From the NCBI GenBank assembly GCA_000283635.1, contig HE613569.1, positions 1,885,501 through 1,949,500 on the forward strand: 64,000 nucleotides of DNA, written 5' to 3'. The notes under the pieces were generated by a model. That model ran no database searches and was not told where the DNA came from. It worked only from the letters and a program-made list of their open reading frames with translations. Both the position numbers and the translations under genes were made by a program. Below, piece by piece: positions 1 to 9,417 of the stretch (within the stretch, counting starts at the first letter, position 1; each line of letters starts with the position of its first letter). Source of the stretch: Streptococcus macedonicus ACA-DC 198 (GTDB taxonomy: Bacteria; Bacillota; Bacilli; Lactobacillales; Streptococcaceae).

Positions 1-1
1 T

Positions 2-1024
2 AGCAACTGTTTTTTGGTACATGGCTTGATTAAGACCAGTATAATTTGCCCATTTACTGTTGACTGGTGGGATAACAAAGAGAACATTGGTATTGTCCTG
101 TGCAAATTGACTGAGCACTAATTGTAAATCATTGTATTCTGGAGAGTTTAAGTAATTAAATTTTGTTTGAGACTGTTTTAATCGTTTGAGTTGCGCTTTA
201 AGACGTGTGTCAAAAAAAGTGTTGTCGATATCAAAGGTATTATTATTACTTCGTTTTTTTCCGTCAGCAATAGCTATGCCACCGAGTTTGCTGTAAGAAA
301 AACAAGCTGGCAATTTCTTAGCTTGCGGTTTAATCTTGCTGTCGTAATTGTCAAACATAGGGATTTGGCTAAAAAGAGCATCTTCTTTCTGGAAAATCAT
401 CTGTTGCGTGTTGAGATTTTCATTGTCAGAGGCAGTCAATGATTTTCCTGCCACAACATTTTCCATCATATCCTTAAAAGAAGAGTCAGGGTACATTTTC
501 AAAAAGCGTTTAGCAGCGTAGCGGTCATAAACACTGCCTTTTTGATGTTTTAGGAAATCAATCGCTTGTCCGCTGCTAAAATATTCTTGAAAAGCGCTAG
601 CGCTCGCTCCCTTAGATGTAAACCATTGTGGTGATATTACATAAACAGCTTGTTTATTTTTGAGTTCTTTGTTAATCTGCTGAATACCAAAATAATGCGT
701 TAGCGAAGCCGAGCCACGTTGTCCGAGTAAATAAGGCGTATAGTTGCGATGATATTTTTCTGCCAAGACAGACGGATGCATTTTATCCAAGCGCAACCAT
801 TCGCTAGAACCAAAAAAGGGAACAAAGCGGTGCTTAGCATCTGTTAAGGCACGTACCTTTTTATAGTTACTCTTAAAACTCATTTTGCTTAATGAGACCG
901 CATCTTTTTTCTCAGCTTTTAAATCATGCTTTTGATTAGCTGTTGGAACACAGATAAAAACCAAAAGAACAATCAGTACAGCACAGACAACTGGTCCTAA
1001 AATCTGCCAGAGGCGCTTAAGCAT
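2..1024 (-). CDS. dltD: DltD, teichoic acid D-alanylation protein (3' end outside window)
   Basis: DltD is the membrane-anchored extracytoplasmic protein needed for the last step of D-alanine transfer to teichoic acids. The frame opens with ATG at 1024 and stays open for 341 codons to the window edge, so the C-terminus is missing. Residues 7-26 form an N-terminal membrane anchor, followed by a large soluble domain with the family's GSSE motif at residues 72-75 (the Ser nucleophile region). The start overlaps the dltC stop by 8 bp, indicating translational coupling at the end of the dlt operon. I translated it by hand and saw no frameshift. Confidence 0.93.
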   Translation of the reverse strand, partial: MLKRLWQILGPVVCAVLIVLLVFICVPTANQKHDLKAEKKDAVSLSKMSFKSNYKKVRALTDAKHRFVPFFGSSEWLRLDKMHPSVLAEKYHRNYTPYLLGQRGSASLTHYFGIQQINKELKNKQAVYVISPQWFTSKGASASAFQEYFSSGQAIDFLKHQKGSVYDRYAAKRFLKMYPDSSFKDMMENVVAGKSLTASDNENLNTQQMIFQKEDALFSQIPMFDNYDSKIKPQAKKLPACFSYSKLGGIAIADGKKRSNNNTFDIDNTFFDTRLKAQLKRLKQSQTKFNYLNSPEYNDLQLVLSQFAQDNTNVLFVIPPVNSKWANYTGLNQAMYQKTVA

Positions 1025-1256
1025 GACAAAGGTCCTCTATTCCTGCAATGATTTTATTGGCTGTGTTCCAGTCATTACGCCCAAATTCTGAAATCGGAAT
1101 ATCAATGTCAAAATGACTTTCCAATTCCACAATGAGTTCCACCGTTCCCATGCTATCTAGCACGCCCGCATCAAATAAATCTTCATCCATCATGTCAGAA
1201 ACATCTTCCATGAAAAGGTCATCAATAATCGCTAATACATCTTTTTTAATATCCAT
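1017..1256 (-). CDS. dltC: D-alanyl carrier protein DltC
   Basis: A 79-residue acyl-carrier-type protein that receives D-alanine from DltA on a 4'-phosphopantetheine arm and presents it to DltB. The attachment Ser is residue 35 in the motif LDSMG. The protein is strongly acidic, as expected for a carrier, and has the usual length. It begins 30 bp after the dltB stop, with an AAGGAG-type ribosome site upstream, and overlaps dltD. Identification rests on motif, size and operon position. Confidence 0.97.
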   Translation of the reverse strand: MDIKKDVLAIIDDLFMEDVSDMMDEDLFDAGVLDSMGTVELIVELESHFDIDIPISEFGRNDWNTANKIIAGIEDLCHA

Positions 1257-1286
1257 GTGATAAACTCCTTTTAAATCTGAAACGGT

Positions 1287-2549
1287 TTATTTCCCAGCTG
1301 TTTTTGGAAACCACAACTGGTCTAAGAAACCTGAAAATAGTAAAAATGACAACATCACAACGTTAAATGTAATAAAAATACCAAGTGCCTGCGTCCATTT
1401 GTTATCTGGCAAAGGTGGCAAATCTTGCACCTTACGCTCTCGATTAATCTTTTTCTTCTGTCGCACCCAAGCATCGTTAATCACAAGTCCAATACCATGA
1501 AAAAGACCGTAAGTGATATAATACCAAGTCAATCCATGCCAGAAGCCCATGATTAACATATTGACAATGTAGGCAATATTAGAGGTGACATTTCGATTTT
1601 TAAAAACTTTGTGTTTAACTAAAACCTTTACCAAACGCATAAAAACAAAATCACGGAACCAAAATGACAAACTCATGTGCCAACGATTCCAGAATTCCTT
1701 TAAATCACGTGATTTAAAAGGTTGATTGAAGTTGACAGGGCTCTTAATACCCATAAGATTAGAAATAGCAAGAGCAAACATGCTATAACCTGCAAAGTCA
1801 AAGAACAAATCAAACCCATAAGCATACATGACCCCAAGCGTTGCAATGTTAAACACACCACCCATTTGCAGGGCACACTCTTTTAGCTGTGGCAATAGCA
1901 AGCTACCAAAAACATAAGCCAAAATGAATTTGTAAAGAAAACCAAGCATCAAGTAATGCACGCTTTCTTCTAACATATTCAGAAGCTCAGCTTTTTCAGG
2001 AATATTCTCGTAATCTTCATTAAACCGTTTGAAACGGTCAATCGGACCACTTGAAAATGTCGGCATAAAAAGCAAGAAACGCAAGAATTCCCACATGGTA
2101 AATTCACTCAGCACGCCGTCTCGCATTTCCATAATCATACCAACTGCACGAAAAGTCAGGTAAGAAATTCCTAAAAAACCAAAAAGTAATTGGTGATTGT
2201 CAATGGTCATCAAGGGTGTCAGCTTGCTCAAAGCTAATGGCAAAATAGACAAAAACACCCAAAGATAGAAAATCCATTTATGATTATGACGTTTTCGGTA
2301 AATCTTGTAGGAAAAGACGAGAATTACTTGCCAAACGACATAAGCTAACAACGACACAAGCTGATTAGCCGTTTTTCCCGTTAACATCAAAATAATGAAA
2401 GCTAGGCTAACCAGGGCTTCATACAGTGGAAAGCGTTTTTTGAAAAATAATCCAATGAAAATGGGAAGCACAGCCACAATCAAATACAGAAAATACTGCG
2501 GATTGCCATAAGCTTCCAAGTGCGGTAATTGCTGAAGAAACTCACTCAT
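1287..2549 (-). CDS. dltB: DltB, MBOAT-family D-alanyl transfer membrane protein
   Basis: A polytopic membrane protein of 420 residues with about ten hydrophobic segments, from the MBOAT acyltransferase family. It accepts D-alanyl groups from DltC in the cytoplasm and passes them across the membrane for teichoic acid esterification. The conserved His of the family is seen at residue 338 (FWHGLTW), with a second at 291 (WNRWHMS). The start overlaps the dltA stop by 4 bp (ATGA), so the two are translationally coupled. Length and motifs are normal. Confidence 0.97.
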   Translation of the reverse strand: MSEFLQQLPHLEAYGNPQYFLYLIVAVLPIFIGLFFKKRFPLYEALVSLAFIILMLTGKTANQLVSLLAYVVWQVILVFSYKIYRKRHNHKWIFYLWVFLSILPLALSKLTPLMTIDNHQLLFGFLGISYLTFRAVGMIMEMRDGVLSEFTMWEFLRFLLFMPTFSSGPIDRFKRFNEDYENIPEKAELLNMLEESVHYLMLGFLYKFILAYVFGSLLLPQLKECALQMGGVFNIATLGVMYAYGFDLFFDFAGYSMFALAISNLMGIKSPVNFNQPFKSRDLKEFWNRWHMSLSFWFRDFVFMRLVKVLVKHKVFKNRNVTSNIAYIVNMLIMGFWHGLTWYYITYGLFHGIGLVINDAWVRQKKKINRERKVQDLPPLPDNKWTQALGIFITFNVVMLSFLLFSGFLDQLWFPKTAGK

Positions 2550-4084
2550 CGGCGATTTACCTCGTTCATCAAGCCTTTAATATCGATTTTCCCATTCGGT
2601 GTGAGTGGTAAACTGTCACGATAGAGGAATTTAGACGGCATCATGTAATCCATCATGATGTCTTTGAGTTCTTCTTTGATTGCCTTGGTAATGTCCAGTT
2701 GACGCTCAAATTGCTCTGCAACACCGTCTTTTAAAACAACGTAAGCTAGCAGATTTTGTACTTTGTGGTCTTTGTTGTAACGCGGGACAGCCACAGCCGA
2801 CTTGATATAAGTTGATTTATTCAGATTTTGTGAGACTTCCTCAAGCTCGATGCGGTAGCCGTTGAATTTTATTTGAAAATCCATGCGCCCACCGTAAAGA
2901 AGCATACCGTGGTCAGTCATGATACCTAAGTCACCCGTGTGGTAGGCTGGCAAACCATTGAATTCGAAGAAAGCAGCTTGCGTGCGTTCTGGATTGTTGA
3001 GGTAACCTTTAGAAACAGCTGAACCGGACACGATGATTTCGCCTTGTTCTCCATTTGGCAAAGGATTGCCATTTTCATCGATGACAAAAGTGGGAGAATC
3101 GGCTTTGGTGTAGCCAATTGGCAGACGCTTGCAAGTCGCTAACATCTCATCTGTGATAGCTACCGCAGAAAGAGCCACGGTCGCCTCCGTTGGACCATAA
3201 GCATTGACAATGCGAGCTTTTGGGAAACGACTGCGCAATTTTTGAGCGGTTTTCACCGTTAATTCTTCGCCGTCAAAATAAAAATGCGTCAAGTTGGGTA
3301 AGGTTTCATGATTAAAATCATTTGATAACATTGCCATATCAACAAAAGAAGGTGTTGATGTCCAAACACCAATTGGCAATTGATTAATCGTCGTAAAAAG
3401 ACGTTGAAAGTCTGTTGTCAACTCTTTTGGAAGCGCAAAAAGCGTGCCACCCAAGGCTAAAGTCGGCGCCCAGTACATGACTGACAAATCAAATGAATAC
3501 GGTGCCTGCGCCAGCATTTGTGGGCGTTTCGGAACGGAAAAAGTCTCTGCTTCAATCATCCAATTGGTAAAACTAAGCAAATTATCATGCGAAATTTGCA
3601 CGCCCTTTGGCTGACCCGTTGTGCCAGACGTGAAAATAATATAATAATTATCATCACCTTTGACAGAATGTGTGAGGTGATAATCTGATTGTTGAGCAAA
3701 AATAGTCTTGAGCTCTGCGGATTTAATGATAGGAATGTGTGTGATTTCCAAAGGAAAGTCACCAACGGCAATAATCAAGCTTGGCTCTGCTATTGCCAAA
3801 ATAGCTTCAATTCTCTCAAGGGCGGAGTGTTGGTCAACTGGAATATAAGCATGACCTGACTTTGTCAGCCCAACAAAACTGGCTAACATTTCATATTCTT
3901 GACCGCCAAAAACCAAAACTGGCGACTTTTCCTCGATTTTCAAAAAATCAATGTAGGTTGCCAAGGCATCTGAATCAGCCTTTAAATCACCATAAGTGTG
4001 AACATCTCCCAGAATATTATAGACAGGAAAATCAGCTTGCACCTGTGCAAAATGCTCAATTCTTTCAATCATATCGTGTAACAT
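2546..4084 (-). CDS. dltA: D-alanine--D-alanyl carrier protein ligase DltA
   Basis: A cytoplasmic adenylating enzyme that activates D-alanine with ATP and loads it onto DltC. At 512 residues it is full length for the family. The AMP-binding signature [13 protein letters not shown] lies near residue 150, the core motif YGPTEAT near residue 300, and the C-terminal catalytic Lys in the PNGK motif near residue 499. The start at 4084 has AAAGG nine bases upstream; a second Met four codons in is less well placed. It follows dltX by 14 bp and overlaps dltB by 4 bp. Confidence 0.97.
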   Translation of the reverse strand: MLHDMIERIEHFAQVQADFPVYNILGDVHTYGDLKADSDALATYIDFLKIEEKSPVLVFGGQEYEMLASFVGLTKSGHAYIPVDQHSALERIEAILAIAEPSLIIAVGDFPLEITHIPIIKSAELKTIFAQQSDYHLTHSVKGDDNYYIIFTSGTTGQPKGVQISHDNLLSFTNWMIEAETFSVPKRPQMLAQAPYSFDLSVMYWAPTLALGGTLFALPKELTTDFQRLFTTINQLPIGVWTSTPSFVDMAMLSNDFNHETLPNLTHFYFDGEELTVKTAQKLRSRFPKARIVNAYGPTEATVALSAVAITDEMLATCKRLPIGYTKADSPTFVIDENGNPLPNGEQGEIIVSGSAVSKGYLNNPERTQAAFFEFNGLPAYHTGDLGIMTDHGMLLYGGRMDFQIKFNGYRIELEEVSQNLNKSTYIKSAVAVPRYNKDHKVQNLLAYVVLKDGVAEQFERQLDITKAIKEELKDIMMDYMMPSKFLYRDSLPLTPNGKIDIKGLMNEVNRR

Positions 4085-4098
4085 GAAAACTTACCTTT

Positions 4099-4221
4099 CT
4101 AAAATTCGTTGTAGATGAAGTTACCCTGACCACGCCCAAGATAACTGAAAAAATAGATTAATACTAAAAAAATCAACACATAAAGTAATGTCTTTAGGAC
4201 AAATTGACTTATTTCTTTCAT
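4099..4221 (-). CDS. dltX: DltX, small membrane protein of the dlt operon
   Basis: A 40-residue open frame directly upstream of dltA. It begins with ATG at 4221 behind a strong GAGGAG ribosome site and has one transmembrane helix (about residues 9-26). It ends in the family's hallmark C-terminus FIYNEF. DltX homologues are the first gene of dlt operons in many Firmicutes, and the C-terminal motif has been linked to D-alanyl relay outside the membrane. Its size, position and terminal motif make the call firm. Confidence 0.92.
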   Translation of the reverse strand: MKEISQFVLKTLLYVLIFLVLIYFFSYLGRGQGNFIYNEF

Positions 4222-4312
4222 GACTTGCTCCTCATACTAAATCAGTATAATCAAATTTACTGGAGAAATCTTGGGCAAATTGTTGCAAAACTAGGGCAAA
4301 TTTGTGGCAATT
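4222..4312 (-). promoter_or_regulatory. Probable dlt promoter region with spaced direct repeats
   Basis: A TATACT -10-like hexamer (4244-4249, minus strand) sits 22 bp before dltX with no convincing -35 box. Just upstream, AATTTGCCC (minus-strand reading) occurs at 4273-4281 and 4294-4302, start to start 21 bp apart, with a partial third copy at 4306-4312. A spacing of two helical turns next to a weak -35 is what a direct-repeat-binding activator would use. The regulator is unknown. Confidence 0.4.
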
Positions 4313-4472
4313 CCTCTAAAGTTCAGTTTAACTAAATTTTCACCGCAAGCTCTTACAGAATTGTAAGAAAGAATTTTCAGCACTATGGATGATTTTTCGC
4401 AAAAACAAAAAAGCCTCAGACACCATGTCCAAGACTTAATCTATGTTTTTTATTTTACCTCTACAATAAATG

Positions 4473-4649
4473 TTACGGATGTGCTGGAAATTTTAAGCGT
4501 TTATAAGACATCATAAACTGCACAGCAGCAGAAATAATAAAAATAGCTATCGCAAGCACTAAAATGCTTTTAACACCTCTATCCAGTACCAACAAAATAG
4601 CAAGTAACAAATCAACTATCCTAATATATGTCCCAATTTCTTTAAACAT
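4473..4649 (-). CDS. Small hydrophobic membrane protein, unknown function
   Basis: A 58-residue protein starting at the ATG at 4649, chosen because GGGAGG lies five bases upstream. A longer frame to 4724 has no ribosome site and runs across the promoter. It carries two hydrophobic segments (about residues 9-21 and 28-45) separated by a short charged turn, then a basic tail. I do not recognise the family. It is a single-gene unit with an extended -10 promoter and a CcpA-like site, next to a CsbD-type stress gene, so a stress or growth-phase role is possible but unproven. Confidence 0.6.
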   Translation of the reverse strand: MFKEIGTYIRIVDLLLAILLVLDRGVKSILVLAIAIFIISAAVQFMMSYKRLKFPAHP

Positions 4650-4684
4650 CGCAACCTCCCAATTATGATGATTAATCGTTTGAT

Positions 4685-4710
4685 TTAAAACGCTTACAAA
4701 AATTATTATA
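4685..4710 (-). promoter_or_regulatory. Extended -10 promoter with cre-like site
   Basis: On the minus strand TGATATAAT (TATAAT at 4705-4710 with the TGn extension) forms a strong extended -10 without a clear -35. Immediately downstream, TGTAAGCGTTTTAA (4685-4698) resembles a CcpA cre site. A site overlapping the transcription start would act as a repressor site. It serves the small membrane protein at 4473-4649. Confidence 0.5.
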
Positions 4711-4757
4711 TCACTTTTTTTCATAATTACTAGCCATTTTCAAATATGGAAATAAAA

Positions 4758-4786
4758 ATCTCTCTAGGTAGTCATTCTAGAGAGAT
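4758..4786 (-). terminator. Rho-independent terminator after the CsbD-like gene
   Basis: A perfect 10-bp stem (4758-4767 with 4777-4786, ATCTCTCTAG) with a 9-base loop, followed on the minus strand by TTTTATTT. It lies 9 bp after the stop codon of the gene at 4795-5004. Confidence 0.85.
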
Positions 4787-4794
4787 AGTCGTAT

Positions 4795-5004
4795 TTAGTT
4801 ATCTTTATGGATAGCTTTTTTGACACCTTCGACAGCACCTTCCGCGCTTTCTTTGACATCACTGGCTAATTCTTTTCCTTTGGCGATAGTCTTTTCGGCA
4901 AGACCTTCTTTTTCTAGTTTTTCATCACCTGTTACTTTTCCGAAACCTTCTTTAAGGCTTCCTTTGACTTGGTCCAACTTTGAATCATATTTCTTTTCAG
5001 ACAT
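4795..5004 (-). CDS. CsbD-family general stress protein
   Basis: A 69-residue, highly charged, Lys/Glu-rich protein whose first half ([20 protein letters not shown]) matches the CsbD family of small stress proteins. Members are induced by general stress in Firmicutes, but their biochemical role is unknown. The start at 5004 has AGGAGG seven bases upstream. It is a single-gene transcription unit ending in a strong terminator. A TGTAAGCG half-site (5065-5078) lies upstream. Confidence 0.85.
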   Translation of the reverse strand: MSEKKYDSKLDQVKGSLKEGFGKVTGDEKLEKEGLAEKTIAKGKELASDVKESAEGAVEGVKKAIHKDN

Positions 5005-5092
5005 GTTAAATTCCTCCTGTCCTTAAGTTACCTATAGTCTACCACCTTATAACCTAAAAGTAAAAGGATTCGCTTACAAATTTAACCTAACA

Positions 5093-5117
5093 AAAAAGCG
5101 TCTAAAAGACACTTTTT
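5093..5117 (-). terminator. Terminator of the V-ATPase operon
   Basis: An 11-bp stem (5093-5103 with 5107-5117, one G-U pair on the minus strand) with a 3-base loop followed by a U-run, beginning 4 bp after the ntpD stop codon. It still looks functional although the operon above it is damaged. Confidence 0.85.
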
Positions 5118-5120
5118 GTT

Positions 5121-5744
5121 TTATTTTACTTTCATAATGCGGACTAGGTTGGCGCGCTCTGTTTCTTCGAGTTTTAGTTCGATATAGTGAATGGTTTCTT
5201 CCAATTGTGGAATGGTTGAGTATTCCAAACCATTGACGCGACGGCGTGTTTTTTCAATTTCGTCAGCCATTAGTTGACAAGATTTTTCGATTTCAGCCAG
5301 ACGAAGCAATTCCTCTGTCAAGCCCTCAATGGAAACCAAGGTGTCGTCCATTTCACTATTAGAAGCTAGATAACTGTACACAACGTCACCGTTATCATCA
5401 CCATACGGATTTTCAATATGGCTGTGCATTTTGGGAACAGTAACGCTCATAACATTTTCTGTTTCAATAAACAGTTGAACCTCTTTTGTCGGAACTGAAA
5501 ACATTTCTTCTACCATAAGTGTGTTTTCAAGAGATTTCGCCATGACAAAATCTTGCATATGACCGACCAGAGCCGCTTCTACTTCTTTGCGCAATTCATT
5601 ATTTTCACGAATGAGGTCAACAAAACGTCGCATTAATTCATCTCGTTTATCTTTGAGTAATTTGTGCCCACGAGTTGCGGTTTTTAAACGTTCCTTGAGG
5701 TTACTCAATTCCATTCGAGTGGGTTTTACATTTAAACGTGCCAT
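5121..5744 (-). CDS. ntpD: V-type ATPase subunit D
   Basis: The central-stalk rotor subunit of the V1 sector, 207 residues, with the family's start (residues 1-30, basic, [16 protein letters not shown]) and long helical coiled-coil halves at both ends around a small insert. It is complete, with AGGAGG upstream of the ATG at 5744, and lies 33 bp after ntpB. It is the last gene of the operon. Because ntpA is broken and the membrane-sector genes are missing upstream, this intact subunit probably has no complete enzyme to work in. Confidence 0.93.
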   Translation of the reverse strand: MARLNVKPTRMELSNLKERLKTATRGHKLLKDKRDELMRRFVDLIRENNELRKEVEAALVGHMQDFVMAKSLENTLMVEEMFSVPTKEVQLFIETENVMSVTVPKMHSHIENPYGDDNGDVVYSYLASNSEMDDTLVSIEGLTEELLRLAEIEKSCQLMADEIEKTRRRVNGLEYSTIPQLEETIHYIELKLEETERANLVRIMKVK

Positions 5745-5777
5745 AAAACCTACCTCCTTTACTAAATGTTTTAATGA

Positions 5778-7172
5778 TTACTTATCATCTGTTTTAGTTT
5801 GCGGAAGGTATTGGTCAAGCATATCGTCTTTGATACGTTTGAGTTCGGTACGTGGGAGGATTGATAACAATTCCCAACCTAAATCAAGCGTTTCTTCGAT
5901 GCTACGGTTTGTTTGGAAACCTTGATTAATGTATTCTTCTTCAAAATGTTTAGTGAATTCCACATAAAGTTTGTCAGTGTCAGATAAGGCTGATTCACCC
6001 AACACAACAGCCAATTCTGCCGCTTGTTTTCCTTGGGCGTAAGCAGCGAAAAGTTGGTTCATTGCTGCCGCATGGTCACCCCGTGTTTTACCTTCACCTG
6101 ACCCTTTATCTTTCAAACGAGATAGTGATGGCAATACATTAATCGGTGGACGATAACCAGAATTATACAATTCATGTGATAAAATGATTTGTCCTTCGGT
6201 GATGTAACCTGTCAAGTCAGGAATTGGGTGCGTAATATCATCTTCAGGCATGGTCAAAATAGGAATCTGTGTTACAGAACCTTTTTTACCAACCAAACGC
6301 CCCGCACGTTCATAAAGTGTAGACAAGTTTGTGTAAAGGTAACCAGGGTAACCACGGCGCCCAGGGACTTCACGACGTGCAGCCGACACTTCACGAAGCG
6401 CTTCACAGTAGTTGGTCATATCCGTCATGATAACCAACACATGCATATCTTTTTCGTAAGCCAAATATTCAGCCGTTGTCAAAGCAATACGTGGTGTGGC
6501 AATACGTTCGATAGCAGGGTCATTTGCCAAATTGATAAAGAGAACAGAACGGTCAATCGCTCCCGTTTGACGTAAGTCATTCATGAAAAATTCTGCTTCT
6601 TCAAAGGTAATCCCCATGGCTGCAAAAACAACCGCAAAATTTTCATCAGAATTTAATACCGTTGCTTGACGCGCAATTTGCGCTGCTAATTCATTGTGAG
6701 GAAGACCTGAACCTGAAAATACAGGTAATTTTTGCCCACGAACCAAAGTATTCAAATGGTCAATCGCTGAAATCCCTGTTTGAATAAATTCATCAGGATA
6801 ATCACGCGCCACGGGATTGATTGCTTGACCGTCAATATCCAAATATTTTTCCGGAATCAAATCTGGTCCACCGTCAATTGGTTTTCCCATACCATTGAAA
6901 ATACGTCCAACCATATCTTCTGATACTGGCAATTCCAAAGGATGTCCTGTAAAACGCACCTTCGCCTTTTCAAGATTGATACCACTAGACCCTTCAAAAA
7001 GTTGAACCATGGCTTTATCTTCTTGAACTTCAAGCACTTGCCCTTGACGAACTTCACCATTATGAAGCTTGATTTCAACCAATTCATTGTAGTGAACACC
7101 AGAAACTTGGTCAACAATCATTAGAGGTCCAACAACTTCTCTGACTGTTCGATATTCTTTAAGAACACTCAT
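5778..7172 (-). CDS. ntpB: V-type ATPase subunit B
   Basis: The non-catalytic nucleotide-site subunit of the V1 head, 464 residues and full length. The family's SGLPHNE segment replaces a true P-loop near residue 155, and the [12 protein letters not shown] signature is near residue 350. The start at 7172 has AAAGGAGG upstream, and the gene follows the ntpA stop by 1 bp. No internal damage is seen. In enterococci this complex is a Na+-translocating ATPase. Function here is doubtful because its partner ntpA is disrupted. Confidence 0.95.
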   Translation of the reverse strand: MSVLKEYRTVREVVGPLMIVDQVSGVHYNELVEIKLHNGEVRQGQVLEVQEDKAMVQLFEGSSGINLEKAKVRFTGHPLELPVSEDMVGRIFNGMGKPIDGGPDLIPEKYLDIDGQAINPVARDYPDEFIQTGISAIDHLNTLVRGQKLPVFSGSGLPHNELAAQIARQATVLNSDENFAVVFAAMGITFEEAEFFMNDLRQTGAIDRSVLFINLANDPAIERIATPRIALTTAEYLAYEKDMHVLVIMTDMTNYCEALREVSAARREVPGRRGYPGYLYTNLSTLYERAGRLVGKKGSVTQIPILTMPEDDITHPIPDLTGYITEGQIILSHELYNSGYRPPINVLPSLSRLKDKGSGEGKTRGDHAAAMNQLFAAYAQGKQAAELAVVLGESALSDTDKLYVEFTKHFEEEYINQGFQTNRSIEETLDLGWELLSILPRTELKRIKDDMLDQYLPQTKTDDK

Positions 7173-7173
7173 C

Positions 7174-8502
7174 TTAGATACCTCCTTTTGCTAACACTTG
7201 ATGAATCGCTTCTTGTGCTTGTTCAGATAGCGCTTTGATTTGGTCAATATTTTCCTCGGCAATATATTTACTACGTGCCATGCGGTCACGTACTTCAACA
7301 GTTCCGTCCATGATTTCAGTGAAATACGCTCCTAGTTCAAGTGCTTTTTTAGCTTCATCCGCAAAATTCAAAATATTGTTAAGCATCGCTTCTTGTTTGG
7401 CAAATGAAGTGAAGGTATCAACTGAATCAAAGGCATTTTGTTGCAAATAATCCTCACGGATTTGTTTAGCAATTTCCATGGTCTAACGATCTGTTTCAGA
7501 AAGTGAATCAATACCAACCAAGCGTACAATTTCTTCCAAACTAGACTCACGTTGTAAAATATTCATAGCTTGTGTCACCTTAGCAGCCCAATTTGTTTTT
7601 TGGACTTTATCAACGTACTTCCCAACTTCATCTTTATAAAGTGAATAGGATGTCAACCAGTTAATTGCTGGGAAATGGCGACGTTGGGCAAGCGGAGCAT
7701 CCAAGCCCCAAAACACTTTAACAATACGTAGCGTATTTTGCGTAACAGGTTCTGAAATGTCTCCTCCTGGAGGTGATACGGCACCAATGGCGGTAATTAT
7801 TCCTTCGCGACCTTCTTGACTAAGTACACGAGCACGACCAGCACGTTCATAATATTCAGCAATACGAGAACCTAGGTAAGCTGGGTAACCTTCGTCACCT
7901 GGTATTTCTTCCAAACGCCCTGACATTTCACGAAGCGCTTCTGCCCAACGAGATGTTGAATCTGCCATAATGGCGACAGAATAACCCATATCTCGGAAGT
8001 ATTCAGCAATCGTAATCCCTGTGTAAATAGAAGCTTCACGCGCAGCTACGGGCATATTTGATGTATTGGCAATCAAGACTGTACGTTGCATGATAGATTG
8101 ACCAGTATTTGGGTCAATCAACTCTGGAAATTCATTCAAAACATCGGTCATTTCATTACCACGTTCACCACAACCAACGTAGATAACAATATCCACATTC
8201 GCAAATTTGGCGATTTGGTGTTGAACAACCGTTTTATCAGCTCCGAAAGGTCCTGGTACGGCAGCAGCACCGCCTTTTGTCACAGGAAAGAAAGTGTCAA
8301 TAACGCGTTGACCTGTTACCAAAGGTTCCTCTGGAATCAAGCGTTGAGCAACAGGACGTCCTTTACGAACAGGCCATTTTTGCAACAGTGTTCCTTTAAA
8401 AATAGAACCGTCAGCTTGTTCAATTTCATAAACCATTTCTTCAACGGTAAATTCACCTGCTGTGATAGAAATCAGTTTTCCTGAGACATTGTTTGGCACC
8501 AT
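7174..8502 (-). pseudogene. ntpA: V-type ATPase catalytic subunit A, N-terminally deleted and interrupted
   Basis: The gene is broken in three ways. (1) About the first 150 residues of a roughly 590-residue protein are missing: homology begins abruptly at MVP..VSGKL, and a TGA directly precedes it in frame. (2) The Walker A loop reads GPFGADKT where the family has GPFGAGKT, a Gly-to-Asp change at the residue before the catalytic Lys. (3) An in-frame TAG at 7483-7485 splits it; both sides continue in the same frame (SETDR-stop-TMEIAK), consistent with one substitution in a Leu codon. The C-terminal 101 codons remain otherwise intact. The loss of the P-loop Gly suggests long relaxed selection. 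Confidence 0.92.
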
Positions 8503-8738
8503 TCAAACTCTTGCAAATGAATCTGTGGGAGATTAACTTGAGCAGTTTTCTCCGCAAGTTCTTTTGAAAGCCCCTCAACTTCAATTTGAGTTTTCTTGTC
8601 ACAATCCGTTTCGATACATTCCAATTCTTTTGTAAATTGCGAACGTAATCCTTGAACCTTTGCATCATAATCCGCCAAAATTGGCTTTGCTTCAGCTGCA
8701 ATACCCTGCATTGTTTCTAAAATGGAATTTACCACCAT
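8472..8738 (-). pseudogene. Truncated first V-ATPase gene (stalk subunit) fused to ntpA debris
   Basis: An ATG at 8738 with a strong AGGAGGTG ribosome site opens 88 codons. The first ~68 residues are helical and charged and resemble the small peripheral-stalk (G/F-type) subunit that heads streptococcal ntp operons. The last ~20 codons run out of frame through the start of the ntpA remnant. The genes normally between them (membrane and stalk subunits I, K, E, C, F) are absent, so an internal operon deletion joined this gene to the middle of ntpA between about 8500 and 8550. The subunit assignment is by resemblance and is less certain than the deletion. Confidence 0.7.
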
Positions 8739-8810
8739 GACACCTCCTCTCAATAATTACTTTTTTTCATGAACCCAAAAAAGTAAGACTGATTTCAAGA
8801 AAATAAAAAA

Positions 8811-8835
8811 ACCGTCAGACTCGAGCACTGACGGT
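8811..8835 (-). terminator. Terminator of rpmH
   Basis: An 8-bp stem ACCGTCAG/CTGACGGT (8811-8818 with 8828-8835) followed on the minus strand by a seven-base U-run, 21 bp beyond the rpmH stop. Confidence 0.9.
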
Positions 8836-8855
8836 GACTTTTTGTATTCTATCAA

Positions 8856-8990
8856 TTAAGCAGATAAGACTTTACGTCCTTTACGACGGCGAGCAGCAAG
8901 CACGCGACGTCCGTTTTTAGTTGACATACGGTGACGGAATCCGTGTTTACGTTGACGACGGATTTTACTTGGTTGATAAGTACGTTTCAC
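8856..8990 (-). CDS. rpmH: 50S ribosomal protein L34
   Basis: A 44-residue, very basic protein starting [14 protein letters not shown] and containing [20 protein letters not shown], the diagnostic L34 sequence. The start is GTG at 8990, eight bases after GGAGG; no ATG fits the family N-terminus. It is part of the large ribosomal subunit and is monocistronic here, with its own consensus promoter and terminator. Confidence 0.98.
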
Positions 8991-9064
8991 GATGAATACC
9001 TCCTCATAGATTTTCGTATTCGTTTAGCCGGCTATATTTGATCAGTTACTAAACATACCATACT

Positions 9065-9093
9065 ATTTTATAATAAGAATAGAAAGCTGTCAA
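9065..9093 (-). promoter_or_regulatory. Sigma-A promoter of rpmH
   Basis: A perfect TTGACA -35 (9088-9093), a 17-bp spacer and a TAAAAT -10 (9065-9070) on the minus strand, about 75 bp before the GTG start of rpmH. Confidence 0.85.
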
Positions 9094-9216
9094 GGACTAC
9101 TTGGTTTTGTTTGTGTCTATTTTTTTGAGAATAATCATCAAGCCTATAAATCAAGAGATTTCTCTGTTGAATTTTTTCAAAAAAAATACCGAAACAAAGG
9201 TTTCCTTGCTTCAGTC

Positions 9217-9246
9217 TTGACTTTATTGGCTTTTTTGTGTTACAAT
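9217..9246 (+). promoter_or_regulatory. Promoter of a short hairpin RNA
   Basis: TTGACT (9217-9222), an 18-bp spacer and TACAAT (9241-9246) on the plus strand. The expected start is near 9253, immediately before the two-hairpin unit. Confidence 0.6.
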
Positions 9247-9252
9247 AACTTC

Positions 9253-9324
9253 AGACTGATTAAGCAAAGTGTAGATTTGTCTTAATCGGTGGAGTAGAAG
9301 TTACCCGCTTCTGCTCCTTTTTTT
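9253..9324 (+). ncRNA. Candidate small RNA (two hairpins ending in a terminator)
   Basis: Downstream of a good promoter, 72 bases fold into hairpin 1 (GATTAAG 9258-9264 with CTTAATC 9281-9287) and a 10-bp terminator stem (9291-9300 with 9308-9317, one G-U) followed by seven Ts. No reading frame starts inside. It could be a stand-alone small RNA or the leader/attenuator of a plus-strand gene lost when the ISLre2 element arrived 90 bp downstream. I do not recognise a known RNA family. Confidence 0.55.
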
Positions 9325-9417
9325 GATTTTCTATAATGATATTATAACAAAATTGTCAGAAAAATGCAAACAAAAACAACTTAAAAAAGCCTTAAAATCC
9401 AAAAAATTTTAAAGTTT

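Noticed and set aside
191-442. Plus-strand frame over the start of the window
   Set aside because: It is antisense to dltD, whose minus-strand frame is continuous and carries the DltD motifs.
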